Origin: Candidatus Njordarchaeum guaymasense
GTDB taxonomy: Archaea > Asgardarchaeota > Njordarchaeia > Njordarchaeales > Njordarchaeaceae
Assembly (NCBI GenBank): GCA_030587605.1
Contig: JAUQYT010000196.1
Span: 1-64,000, forward strand
Direction: 5' to 3'
DNA: 64,000 bases
Both the position numbers and the translations under genes were made by a program. The notes beneath the pieces were generated by a model. The model made no database searches. It saw nothing but the letters and a program-made list of their open reading frames with translations, and was not told the origin of the DNA. Each line of letters opens with the position of its first letter. Positions within the stretch are counted from its first letter, which is position 1. This document shows, piece after piece, positions 33,457 through 42,643 of this stretch.

Positions 33457-35289
33457 TTGGAAGAGCAAACTGTCTCGAGTATGTACAGCAGACTCTTCAA
33501 GTTGCCTCGGCTGTCTTGGATCATTTCATTTGGCGTTGTTTTCAATCTGCTCCTAGATTTTCTCGTTGTCTACGGTTTTTCTCGCATTATCGGAGAAGGT
33601 CTTTTCCAAGTTAAATTCTTCGTTAACTTGGCGTTGTGTTTCGCGATTCTTTTTGTGGCATTCATAGTTTCGTCCGTTCTGTCCAGCAACGTGTTCATGG
33701 GCAGGCTTTCAAGGGTCATGAATTCCAGGAGAACTCTTGGCGTTTCACTTTTCTCGTTAGTCTTTGCTGATGGCGTTTTCCTGATGGGATGGGTTCTCTA
33801 CGTAGTACTATTAATTCCTCTATTAGTCGAGTTCTTTGTATTCGCCCTGACGGCCGCCTTCACCGTTCGGTTGTTGGTCAGCCTTGTGATGGTTGGTGAT
33901 CGTCTTGTTAATTCTATGGGAGATTCTCTAAGCCAGCCATTACTTGTATCTGTTGTGCTTTTGGAGTTCTTTGGGCTGGCTTGGTTCGCGACTTTCTTGT
34001 CGCGTTTCCTTGTTGTTGCGGGAGTTTTTTCTGTCTTTACGTTTGTCTATGTCAAGGCTACTGGTTCTCAACTGAAGAAAGCCACTAATGTTGATGGTCG
34101 CGTTTTCTTCAGAGCTTTTCTAAGCGAGTGGAGCGCTGGCATAGGAGATGAATTGGAAGGAATCATTGAAAGAAATTCGACAAGAGAGGATTTGAAGGTT
34201 GCATCCTTCTCTTTCAGAAGCAAGCGAGGCAACATGAAAGCCGTGATGGTTGTTCCATCCATCCACCCAGGTCCGTTCAAGGGGATCGGGTCAAGTGATC
34301 TCCCAGGCTACTTGATGCGGAAGTTGGAAAGAGAGCTTGGCTGCCCTGTCATATGCGCGCATGGTCCAAGTACACATGGACAGGATCTGGTTAAGTCAAG
34401 CCAGTGCGAAGACATTTACAGGGAGACGCTAGAGACTCTAAGAGAGGGACGTTTGACATCTAAGTATTCAAGCTCGCTCGCTAAGGTGACCGAGGGTGGT
34501 GTCTCAGTTACTTGTCAAGTCCTTGGGGATTTCGCCATTTTGACAGGCAGCTCGTCCTCTTCTCTTCCTATTGATGATGTCAGCCTACAGGTGGGAAACG
34601 CTGCGGTAACTGCAGCCAAGAAGTTTGTCAAGGAAGCTGTCTTCGTTGATTCTCATAATTGTATAGACCCTAAGAGCGATTACGTTTGGCCAGGTTCGAG
34701 AATAGGTGAGCTACTTGTGAAGGCTTCTCAAAGGGCTACCGAGGAAGCTTCTCAGCTCGGCAAGGATACATTCAAGGTCGGAGCTGCCAAGCTAAAAGCT
34801 ACGGGTATCTCAAAGATCGACGGAATGGGGGAAGAAGGTGTCTCGGCGATCGTGTTTCAAATCGCTAATAAGAGCGCTGCATATATATTCTTCGATTCGA
34901 ATAACCTGGTGTTTAATATAAGGGATCTGGTTACCAAGGAACTGGTCAAGATGGGTTTCGACGCAGTTGAAGTCATCACTAGTGATACACATTCCACTAG
35001 CGCTCTCTCTCCAAGTAAGTTGGGATACAATCCGCTAGGGTATTCCACGCCACACGATAAAGTTCTTCAATTAGCGGCTACAGTGTCCAAGCGAGCTCTA
35101 AAGAACCTTGAAGATGCGAACGCTTGCGTAGGTGTTCGGGTCGTTAGAGGAGTCAAAGTTGCTGGTGAGAATAACATACAGAATATCTTAAGAGGAGTAA
35201 GAGACTCCCTCAGGGTCGCCAAGAGATTCGCTCCTGTTTCTTTCGGATCCGCTACCATACTGAGTATAGTTCCACTTCTCCTGTTATAA
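33457..35289 (+). CDS. DUF2070 family membrane protein
   Basis: A 610-residue protein. The first 200 residues contain about seven hydrophobic segments. The soluble remainder includes MVVPSIHPGPFKGIGSSDLPGYLMRKLE, ICAHGPSTHGQDL and SDTHSTSALSPSKLGYNPLGY, the His/Asp-rich blocks typical of DUF2070. A hydrophobic tail (FGSATILSIVPLLLL) ends it. The conserved His and Asp suggest a metal-dependent hydrolase facing the cytoplasm, but the family has no proven role that I know of. The start is TTG 33457. Confidence 0.88.
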   Translation: MEEQTVSSMYSRLFKLPRLSWIISFGVVFNLLLDFLVVYGFSRIIGEGLFQVKFFVNLALCFAILFVAFIVSSVLSSNVFMGRLSRVMNSRRTLGVSLFSLVFADGVFLMGWVLYVVLLIPLLVEFFVFALTAAFTVRLLVSLVMVGDRLVNSMGDSLSQPLLVSVVLLEFFGLAWFATFLSRFLVVAGVFSVFTFVYVKATGSQLKKATNVDGRVFFRAFLSEWSAGIGDELEGIIERNSTREDLKVASFSFRSKRGNMKAVMVVPSIHPGPFKGIGSSDLPGYLMRKLERELGCPVICAHGPSTHGQDLVKSSQCEDIYRETLETLREGRLTSKYSSSLAKVTEGGVSVTCQVLGDFAILTGSSSSSLPIDDVSLQVGNAAVTAAKKFVKEAVFVDSHNCIDPKSDYVWPGSRIGELLVKASQRATEEASQLGKDTFKVGAAKLKATGISKIDGMGEEGVSAIVFQIANKSAAYIFFDSNNLVFNIRDLVTKELVKMGFDAVEVITSDTHSTSALSPSKLGYNPLGYSTPHDKVLQLAATVSKRALKNLEDANACVGVRVVRGVKVAGENNIQNILRGVRDSLRVAKRFAPVSFGSATILSIVPLLLL

Positions 35290-35323
35290 CGCGCAGACTT
35301 AACTAGCAATGGGGACTTAAGAT

Positions 35324-35878
35324 TTGGCAGAGCGCGATTCTTGTCCGTACTGCGCGACTCGCTCACTCGAGCTCCGTAAAAGTGAGACGGCAATACCGTA
35401 CTTCGGAAGGGTACTAATTCTAGCCTCTATATGTAGCGACTGCGGATATAGACGTAATGACACAATGCCTCTGGAGGATCATGGCCCCTCAAGACACGTG
35501 ATTAAAGTGAGTAAACTGGACGACCTCAGGATAAAAGTTGCACGCTCTGGAACCGGCTCAATAGAGATCCCTGAATTTGGTCTCAGATTAGACCCCAGGG
35601 ATGAAAGTCAGTCTTTTATAACTAACATTGAGGAGATTCTGGTAAGATTTGAGGAGTCAGTAAACAGGCTCAAGAAGCTTGGGCGCACTAGCAAGATGGC
35701 TGAGTGCAATAAACTACTACATGAGATCAGTCTCGCGCGACAGGGAAAGGCGCGCTTCACGATCGTAATCGAGGACACGCAAGGCAACAGCTCCGTGACT
35801 AAGGAAGATAGGATCCTAAGAAGCAGTCTGGTATCCTCCAAGGAATATTCAGGAATCATTGTAGCATATGCCAGATAG
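35324..35878 (+). CDS. ZPR1-related zinc finger protein
   Basis: A 184-residue protein with one ZPR1-type zinc finger, CPYCATRSLELRKSE...LASICSDCGYRRND, followed by the ZPR1 beta domain (RIKVARSGTGSIEIPEFGLRLDP) and a helical region. Eukaryotic ZPR1 has two such units and helps eEF1A folding; archaeal proteins have one, as here. The start is TTG 35324, 34 bases after the DUF2070 gene, so they may be co-transcribed. Confidence 0.9.
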   Translation: MAERDSCPYCATRSLELRKSETAIPYFGRVLILASICSDCGYRRNDTMPLEDHGPSRHVIKVSKLDDLRIKVARSGTGSIEIPEFGLRLDPRDESQSFITNIEEILVRFEESVNRLKKLGRTSKMAECNKLLHEISLARQGKARFTIVIEDTQGNSSVTKEDRILRSSLVSSKEYSGIIVAYAR

Positions 35879-35910
35879 ATTTATTTCTTGGTCACGCCCT
35901 TTAGTTATTC

Positions 35911-36198
35911 GTGGTTTTAAAGATGGAGGAGATAAAGCCAAGGTCATCCGCCATAGGACTGCTCAGCGAATGCGTAGGAAAGAAAATAAGGATCATTGTG
36001 AAGGATAACTTTGGCTACGAGGGAGTGCTTTCAGCAGTTTCAGATTCTCCTCCGTCCCTGTTTCTTTCTGATGCCGATGCTGTTGTGGTTAGAACCACCA
36101 TCGCTGATCCTGTTCCAAGGGTCGTCAGCAAGGAGAGAAGAAGCTCGATATTCGTGAACCTGGACGCAGTTCTAAGGATCGAGATACCTGACCACTAG
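35911..36198 (+). CDS. Lsm/Sm-like protein
   Basis: A 95-residue protein. GLLSECVGKKIRIIVKDNFGYEGVLSAVS matches the Sm1 strand pattern and IFVNLDAVLRIEI the Sm2 end. It is probably an RNA-binding ring protein or a member of a related Sm-like group. I start at GTG 35911; ATG 35923 is nearly as good. It lies 32 bases after the ZPR1-like gene. Confidence 0.72.
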   Translation: MVLKMEEIKPRSSAIGLLSECVGKKIRIIVKDNFGYEGVLSAVSDSPPSLFLSDADAVVVRTTIADPVPRVVSKERRSSIFVNLDAVLRIEIPDH

Positions 36199-36223
36199 GT
36201 CAAAGCTGCCTGTTAGTCTTCCG

Positions 36224-36412
36224 TTAGATCGGCAGTATCCCGTAGAACCTGAGCCATGCGAGAATGACTATCAATATTAGTCCCATAGAGAGGATAGTTA
36301 CTACTCCTGGGCCGAATTTTACGCCCTTCATCTCATCTTGGAAGAACCTCATCAGCCCTGCGCCTGTAGCTGGCATGACCCCTTCTTCTCGACGTTTGCT
36401 TCTCTTAGACAT
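36224..36412 (-). CDS. preprotein translocase Sec61 beta subunit
   Basis: A 62-residue protein with a basic N-terminus, the MPATGAGLMRFFQDEMKGVKFGP block found in archaeal Sec61beta, and a single transmembrane helix (VVTILSMGLILIVILAWLRFY). It is the small tail-anchored subunit of the SecYE channel. It is convergent with the Lsm gene. Confidence 0.95.
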   Translation of the reverse strand: MSKRSKRREEGVMPATGAGLMRFFQDEMKGVKFGPGVVTILSMGLILIVILAWLRFYGILPI

Positions 36413-36581
36413 TCAGTTGTTCCTCCAAAAGAATTCTCTCTACAGACCATTGAACTAGTAGATAAGTTATTAAAGTTATGGATCAACTTCTTTCTTATTC
36501 TCATACGGGAAAAAGGGTTAAATCAGGTACTTGTGGATTTGCCTCACATGCGTAAAAGAGTATCTAGGAGGATGCGCAACT

Positions 36582-37910
36582 TTGAATTCAGATTCTCCTC
36601 AACAGTCATACTCTGAAGTCAGGAACTTGCTGCGCGAGCATCACAAATGGTTTGACTCGAGCATTCCTTTGATAGCCAGCGAAAATGTTCCGAGCCCTGC
36701 AATTCGTGCGGCTGTCGCATCAGACTTCGGCAACCGGTATGCTGAAGGCTGGCCCGGAGAGCGAGTCTATGCCGGTACCAAGTATATCGATCAGGTTGAA
36801 CTGATCTGCGATGACCTCGCGAAGAAACTCTTTAAGGCTGAATTTGCTGACGTTAGACCCATTTCGGGTGTTGTTGCCAATCTAGTCGTTTATACGGCTT
36901 TCACCGAGTCTGGAGATAGGATGATGGCATTACCCATCCCTGCTGGTGGCCATATTAGTCACGCCAAGAGAACCCTTGGCGGGACCGCAGGCGCTGTCCA
37001 TGGGCTTAAAGTTCGTTACTTTGGGTACGACGAGAAGGAGCTTAATATCGACATTGACAAGAGTATTAAACGCATCAAGAAGATGCTCAAGAGGGGGAAG
37101 GCTGTCAACCTGTTAATGTTTGGCGCAAGTGTCTTCCCTTTTCCGCATCCCGTCAAAGAGTTTAGGGACATTGCTGATGAGATGGGCGCCTTCATAGCTT
37201 ATGATGGTGCCCATGTCGCTGGGTTGATTGCAGGAGGTTGTTTCCAAGATCCTTTGAGGGAAGGGGCTGACGTTCTGTCTATGAGCACCCACAAGACGTT
37301 GCCCGGTCCACAGGGAGGGCTTGTTCTCTCATGGCAAAAGTACGCCGAGCGCGTAAAGAAGGCTACCTTTCCGGGGCTTGTAAGCAACCATCACTTAAAC
37401 TGTGTTGCGGGGAAAGCAATAGCTTTTCTTGAAATGTTATCATTTGGGAGAGAATACGCCAAACAAATCATATCCAACGCAAAGGATCTTGGGCAGAGTC
37501 TCTATGAACAAGGGTTTAATGTTCTTGCCGAACACAAGGGGTTTACCGAGTCTCATACCGTTCTGGTCGACATAACAAACACTCCTCTTAAGGATGGTCG
37601 CACGTGTGAGGAGGCTCTGGAAAGAGCGAATATCATCGTAAACAGGAATCTCCTGCCTTGGGATATTAGGGAAGGTCGCCACTACTTGGCACCTGGAGGC
37701 ATTCGCCTAGGCGCAAGCGAAGTAACCAGGATTGGCATGAAAGAGTCAGACATGAAAGAGATAGCAACTTTCATCAAACGCGTTATAATAGAACAAGAGG
37801 ATACAAACAGCGTGGAACAAGACGTTGAGAAATTCAGGCAGTCCTTTAAGAAAGTCAAGTATTGCTTCAGCTCGCAGGCCAACGCCTATGAGTACTTCGA
37901 CATTGAGTGA
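36582..37910 (+). CDS. glyA: serine hydroxymethyltransferase
   Basis: GlyA is a PLP enzyme that interconverts serine and glycine and feeds one-carbon units to a pterin. The protein shows IPLIASENVPSPAIRAA, NRYAEGWPGERVYAG, the PLP-lysine motif STHKTLPGPQGG and the C-terminal GIRLGASEVTRIGMKE. The start is TTG 36582, with GGAGG 8 bases upstream, giving 442 residues; the longer frame from 36531 adds unrelated residues. It works with the GcvT-like enzyme at 9.5 kb in C1 metabolism. Confidence 0.96.
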   Translation: MNSDSPQQSYSEVRNLLREHHKWFDSSIPLIASENVPSPAIRAAVASDFGNRYAEGWPGERVYAGTKYIDQVELICDDLAKKLFKAEFADVRPISGVVANLVVYTAFTESGDRMMALPIPAGGHISHAKRTLGGTAGAVHGLKVRYFGYDEKELNIDIDKSIKRIKKMLKRGKAVNLLMFGASVFPFPHPVKEFRDIADEMGAFIAYDGAHVAGLIAGGCFQDPLREGADVLSMSTHKTLPGPQGGLVLSWQKYAERVKKATFPGLVSNHHLNCVAGKAIAFLEMLSFGREYAKQIISNAKDLGQSLYEQGFNVLAEHKGFTESHTVLVDITNTPLKDGRTCEEALERANIIVNRNLLPWDIREGRHYLAPGGIRLGASEVTRIGMKESDMKEIATFIKRVIIEQEDTNSVEQDVEKFRQSFKKVKYCFSSQANAYEYFDIE

Positions 37911-38055
37911 CAACAAACAACCAAGCGATCACTGTAGATTTTAAATAGTCCTACACATTCTTTATGTATGTAGAGAGAAGCGTGGTTCGTTTTTAGATTT
38001 AAAGAAAGACAATCACTGAGTTTAGTGCTCCCACTTGTCATTAGGAGGTTTCTAG

Positions 38056-38895
38056 ATGCCTAAAGTTCGGGAAGTAATGTCAACGAACGTCACCACAGTA
38101 GAGGTGCCCGGAAGAAGACAAGAAGCCATTGATATTATGGTAAAACAGGATTTGACATGGCTGCCCGTAGTGAAAAAGGGTACCACACAATTGGTTGGCG
38201 TAGTAACTCGTTCTGATCTGATGAGTAAACCAGAAGAAGATCAGCTAGCGCTTCTCATGAAGAGAGATCCTGTTACGGTCTCGCCTGACGCTGATATAAG
38301 GGATGCCGTTAAATTGATTATAGATAGCAATCTTAACAGACTCTTAGTTTCCTCGTCCAAGAGGGAGCTCATTGGGGCGCTCACTGTTACAGATATTGTC
38401 CACAAGGTCCTTGTTGAGATCGAGAAAACAAAGATAATCAAGCCATATGTCGAGCGAACCATGACCTGTGTATGGGAGGGTACTCCTCTTCCTGTGACTT
38501 ATAATGTAATGAGGCTTGCAAATGCTCAAGCTTTGCCTGTACTTGACGACAATGGGACCTTGGTGGGGATAATAGCTGGGTCAGACTTCCTCTCGGTAAG
38601 CGAAGAAGTCCATGAGGAGAAGGTTGCGAAAACCACCGGAGAAAGTGAAGGTACAGACTGGGATTGGGATACTTCAAATAGAATAATAATCACGAAAAAG
38701 AAGTTGAGGATACCCAACAGACCAGTGAAGGATGTCATGACAAAGAATGTCGAGACAACTGTTGAACAAGCAAGTGTAGCCGAATGTGCTCTCAAAATGA
38801 AGAGATACGGGATAGATCAATTACCGGTTCTAGACGCCAAAGGTCTGCTGAATGGAATGATTAGAGACTCGGATCTCCTTAGAGCATTAGTATAA
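38056..38895 (+). CDS. protein with four CBS domains
   Basis: A 279-residue protein made almost only of four CBS repeats. Each begins with a VMSTNV / LMKRDPVTVSP / TMTCVWEGTPL / VMTKNVETTV type motif at about residues 8, 73, 134 and 221. Such proteins bind adenosyl nucleotides and regulate partners. AGGAGG lies before the ATG, and a TATA box (TTTTAAATAG) is at about 37939-37948. The partner is unknown. Confidence 0.9.
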   Translation: MPKVREVMSTNVTTVEVPGRRQEAIDIMVKQDLTWLPVVKKGTTQLVGVVTRSDLMSKPEEDQLALLMKRDPVTVSPDADIRDAVKLIIDSNLNRLLVSSSKRELIGALTVTDIVHKVLVEIEKTKIIKPYVERTMTCVWEGTPLPVTYNVMRLANAQALPVLDDNGTLVGIIAGSDFLSVSEEVHEEKVAKTTGESEGTDWDWDTSNRIIITKKKLRIPNRPVKDVMTKNVETTVEQASVAECALKMKRYGIDQLPVLDAKGLLNGMIRDSDLLRALV

Positions 38896-38928
38896 CGATT
38901 GGCTTATTCATTCAAATGGCAGCTTTCT

Positions 38929-41900
38929 CTAAAATTCTGTCAGTTTCTTCTGAACTGGGGTTCTACCTTCGAACACAGATGTTAAGTTCTCTTCGATCAT
39001 CTCTATTCTTTCCTTAAACATCTTGCCAACATCATAGTTTCTGATCATTTCCGCGGCTAGATTGAAATATTTTATGACGGTGTTTTTGGATACTGTTGTC
39101 AAAACTTTGCCGCTGCAGCGTCGGCAATACCCGCTCAGCGGAACTCTTCTATACTTCGCATTGCAGTCTGCGCATCTAAATTTCTGTGATGTAAATGCTC
39201 TGAGGCATCCAAGCAAGTCCGGGATCAGGTGTGTCTGGAGCACCTTCCTTGCAACGTCTGAGCAGTCAACTGCTCTTATCCTTGCTGCTAATCCCAACTG
39301 GGCTCTTATTTTCGCCTGAGTAGTTTTTAGTAGCAGATATGAGCTTCTTTTTGGACCGCTTGTAATGTCACTTGTGGGGTGAGAGAAGTTGAATCCTTCA
39401 TATTGTTGCGGCTTCCCAAGTCTCTTGGAGACAATTTCTATTATACTCTCAATTTCTTTTGGATCTTCGTGCTCGAGAGTCTTCTGATAGAATTCGAGAG
39501 GATAGTCAGACATTAGATCAAGATTATGTGCTTCATCATCCACTTCTTCTGGGTCTATGATCGTGGTGATGATGAGGGGCGCGTCCATCATTCCTCCCCT
39601 GCTGCTTGGTAGGTATGATCTTGAGAAGTTCAGTAGTGCCTCTAAAGCCAACATTATCGAGTCTTCGTCTCCGTCGCAGTTTCTCCTTTTAGCAGCATGC
39701 CAGTACGGGTGTGCGAAGCAGACATGCGCTTTTGTGAATCCTATTATCCTACCCACTACCCCCACTGATGTGTGAGGCGCTAATCCTATCACTAGGTGTC
39801 CTATCAGGTCCCCTATTGAATTTGCGTTGTAGAATGGCGCTAAACCGTACACCTTCGCCAAAAGTTCATCCACAAATTTCGATGTCTTTAGAAGATATTC
39901 TGCGCACTCTTCAGGTATTATTACGTCTTGGATCTTCAGCTCTAATATCTGGTCTTCCTTTTCCAGTAGATTCCCATTGTAGTCTGTTTTGTACTCGAGT
40001 TCAATTAGCCGCTTAATACTCGTATTGGCCTCCTTTGGTGTAAAATGAGTTATCGGTGCATCGGTTGCGTCGTATCTCGTGGTTCCATCTTTGAATACGT
40101 ATAGCGAGTACTTTGCTCGCAGAAGTGCTTTTTCGAGAAGCTCGGGCTCCTTCATCTTGCTGGTGAGCCCTCTTACGCCTTTTACCTCCTTTGGTGAGCT
40201 CCCCGTCTTCGTTATCGCATTTGCCAACAACCTATGGATGTCTATTTCCCTTGTCTGATACGAACTCGTTGTTCCCCCACACCGGGGGCATACATCATAC
40301 TCTGTCATCATCTCGCATCGTGTGCAAGTTTTTACGATGATAGTAGGGTTTCCACAATTCTGACATTTATGATAAAGTGACTCGTCGCCACAATTAAGAC
40401 ATTTTCTTCTAACTAATTCTACGCGAATAGATTTCTTCTCTGCAGCCCTGTTTATGCTCCTGCTCTTTCCACCATCTAAACCTATGGGGAATAAGCCGTG
40501 AACAGGTGGCTTCATCGCTCTCTCTTTTGCTTTTTCTGGTCTCCCCATTCTTGCCCCCAAATAGGTGGGCGCCTTTTTTCTAAAAGTAAGCCCTGAGAGA
40601 TCTTTGATTATTTCAGAGACATCGTCGCTCTGCTTGCATCTTGCACTTTCCTGGAATGTGGCCATGCTTTCCAGCAGGATTAGGTGATGTTCAGATATCT
40701 GAATTCGATCTAGGGAACAGTCGATTGGGACTCCAAGTTTCTCCAGTATTCGAAGTGCATTCTCATCTTTGGCCAATTCCAAAACCTGTTCACCGCGTCT
40801 CATCTCCAGTATTCCGTTCTTGATCCAATCTCTCAGAAACGTAAGTTCACTTGCATTTATATCGTGCCAGAAGTACGTGAATCTTGGGTGAATAGGGATT
40901 CCTAATACCCTAGAAAGTTTTATTGTCTCATGGGCTGTGGGTTTTGCTGAGAAGGGCTCAGAGACTAGTTCTTGAAGTCTCTCTTCCGGCATTCTGGTTA
41001 TTCCGCTGACTGCACATACACTGTCTGAGAAGTTCGCTCTTATTGACTCAATCGCTTCTTTTATCCACCATTCTTCGCAGTAACCAGATTCGACAAGCGG
41101 ATGATTATTCTCCAGAAATTCTCCGAAAGCCACCAGCATGTCGCCTAGGAAGATTATTTCTGCGATTTTTCCAGCGTACTGCAGAGCTTCATTCCTGTTG
41201 CTTATGGCTTTTATGCTTCCATCGGTTAGCTTTATGATAGGTCCCTCGATGCTGTCGACGGGCAACGCTATTGCGCCTTTTCCTGGTCGCTCGACCGCAA
41301 GCTGCGTGCCTGTAGCAATAAAGCCATCCAACAGAATCATTGTTGCTGGGTTGATTCCAACAGCCGCTAATCCAGTGTTTCGTGATCTGCCATATCTCAG
41401 TCTGAATCCCCCAGTCCTGGAGGGATATGAAAAGACGGGTCTTCCTGCGATGACCTCCGATAAGTACTTGGGGTTTGGTTTAATGTTTCTTTTATGTTGG
41501 TCAGCGCTTCCCTTTTCCTTTGTCCTTAACTCGTCCAGCCAATCCCAACCTTCGCCGCCGATCTTATCAATTATCTTCTTTAGTTTAGGAGCCTTTGAAA
41601 TTACTCCGTCGTTGAGTACGAGTATCGCTCCCCCTCGTATCTTGTTTGTCCCTACTCGAGGTAGGTCACGGTGACCAGACACCTCAATTTGCTCTGTGGG
41701 TTCGCCTGTTACCTCAATGGGCAGGTTCCTTGCTGTCTTTCTTATTTCATCTGGGGTCGATGGATACTGTAGGTGTGTTACCTGTCTTCTGTATAGCTCG
41801 ACTTCTTCGACAAATCGCTCAACTTCGTCTTCGGTGGGCTTGTACCTATCTAGGTGTAGCAACCTTCTGATGAAGTCCCCTACAAGTACCGTTTGTGCCG

Positions 41901-42360
41901 CTTCTGTTCCTCCCGCTGCACGTATGGGGCTCGCGAAGTATATAGCTAAGTAGTTGGTCCCATCTGGATTTCTTTTTATCTTCACACTGGCGATTCCTTC
42001 TATTGGGCTTGTTGTAACTCCTTCGTTCAAGATAGCAAGTGCTGTTCTTATGGCTTGCTCGGCGGCTTTCTCATCGTCATCTAGTTTCGTAAACTTGCCA
42101 TAGACTATCTCCTCAGCGATCTTGAAGGCTGTCTCCTCTCGGGAAAGCCTCTTGTTAAGCTCTCTGATCCTTTGAGCCACAGATTCTGGTCCTACCAGGC
42201 TCTCTACGCGGGCAGGAAGGTCGTGAGCCCTTGATATCTCAGGTCTGAGACAGGGGTCCAGGCCAGCCGAGCGCGCCATCTCAGCGATTTCGTATATTCT
42301 CTTTGTGTCTAGTTCGAGCCAGTTAAAGTATGATTTCATAGCGGAACTTGCTTCGGTCAT
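38929..42360 (-). CDS. polC: DNA polymerase D large subunit (DP2)
   Basis: DP2 is the catalytic subunit of archaeal PolD. From ATG 42360 it is 1143 residues, the normal size without an intein. Recognisable parts are GGTEAAQTVLVGDFIRR, NPKYLSEVIAGRPVFSYPSR, the zinc region CLNCGDESLYHKCQNCG with CTRCEMMTEYDVCPRCGG, the active-site block CFAHPYWHAAKRRNCDGDED, SSRGGMMDAPLI, and the C-terminal zinc module CADCNAKYRRVPLSGYCRRC. The in-frame extension to 42426 is not family-like. The sequence GGTGGTGCGCCA just upstream of the ATG is shared with the hycI start. It lies 13.5 kb from the small subunit. Confidence 0.97.
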   Translation of the reverse strand: MTEASSAMKSYFNWLELDTKRIYEIAEMARSAGLDPCLRPEISRAHDLPARVESLVGPESVAQRIRELNKRLSREETAFKIAEEIVYGKFTKLDDDEKAAEQAIRTALAILNEGVTTSPIEGIASVKIKRNPDGTNYLAIYFASPIRAAGGTEAAQTVLVGDFIRRLLHLDRYKPTEDEVERFVEEVELYRRQVTHLQYPSTPDEIRKTARNLPIEVTGEPTEQIEVSGHRDLPRVGTNKIRGGAILVLNDGVISKAPKLKKIIDKIGGEGWDWLDELRTKEKGSADQHKRNIKPNPKYLSEVIAGRPVFSYPSRTGGFRLRYGRSRNTGLAAVGINPATMILLDGFIATGTQLAVERPGKGAIALPVDSIEGPIIKLTDGSIKAISNRNEALQYAGKIAEIIFLGDMLVAFGEFLENNHPLVESGYCEEWWIKEAIESIRANFSDSVCAVSGITRMPEERLQELVSEPFSAKPTAHETIKLSRVLGIPIHPRFTYFWHDINASELTFLRDWIKNGILEMRRGEQVLELAKDENALRILEKLGVPIDCSLDRIQISEHHLILLESMATFQESARCKQSDDVSEIIKDLSGLTFRKKAPTYLGARMGRPEKAKERAMKPPVHGLFPIGLDGGKSRSINRAAEKKSIRVELVRRKCLNCGDESLYHKCQNCGNPTIIVKTCTRCEMMTEYDVCPRCGGTTSSYQTREIDIHRLLANAITKTGSSPKEVKGVRGLTSKMKEPELLEKALLRAKYSLYVFKDGTTRYDATDAPITHFTPKEANTSIKRLIELEYKTDYNGNLLEKEDQILELKIQDVIIPEECAEYLLKTSKFVDELLAKVYGLAPFYNANSIGDLIGHLVIGLAPHTSVGVVGRIIGFTKAHVCFAHPYWHAAKRRNCDGDEDSIMLALEALLNFSRSYLPSSRGGMMDAPLIITTIIDPEEVDDEAHNLDLMSDYPLEFYQKTLEHEDPKEIESIIEIVSKRLGKPQQYEGFNFSHPTSDITSGPKRSSYLLLKTTQAKIRAQLGLAARIRAVDCSDVARKVLQTHLIPDLLGCLRAFTSQKFRCADCNAKYRRVPLSGYCRRCSGKVLTTVSKNTVIKYFNLAAEMIRNYDVGKMFKERIEMIEENLTSVFEGRTPVQKKLTEF

Positions 42361-42643
42361 ATGGCGCACCACCAAAGTTTCTCGCGCAATAACTCGTATG
42401 AAACCCCGACGCCGTGCTGCAGGCAAATCATGTAGTCTTCTCTTACAGCACGATCATAGTAAGAAACCCTTCAGATGACCAAGACTGTTAGTTAGAGACA
42501 ACTTAGAATAGGTGCTCTGCTATCTTATAACTTCTTTTTCTGTGTTGATCGGTTAGTCGGATATTGTCGCTCGATAATAAATGCAGATTTCTGTACTCTT
42601 AATGTTCGAGTGACTTTGTATTATAATTCGTTAGAACGGCCTA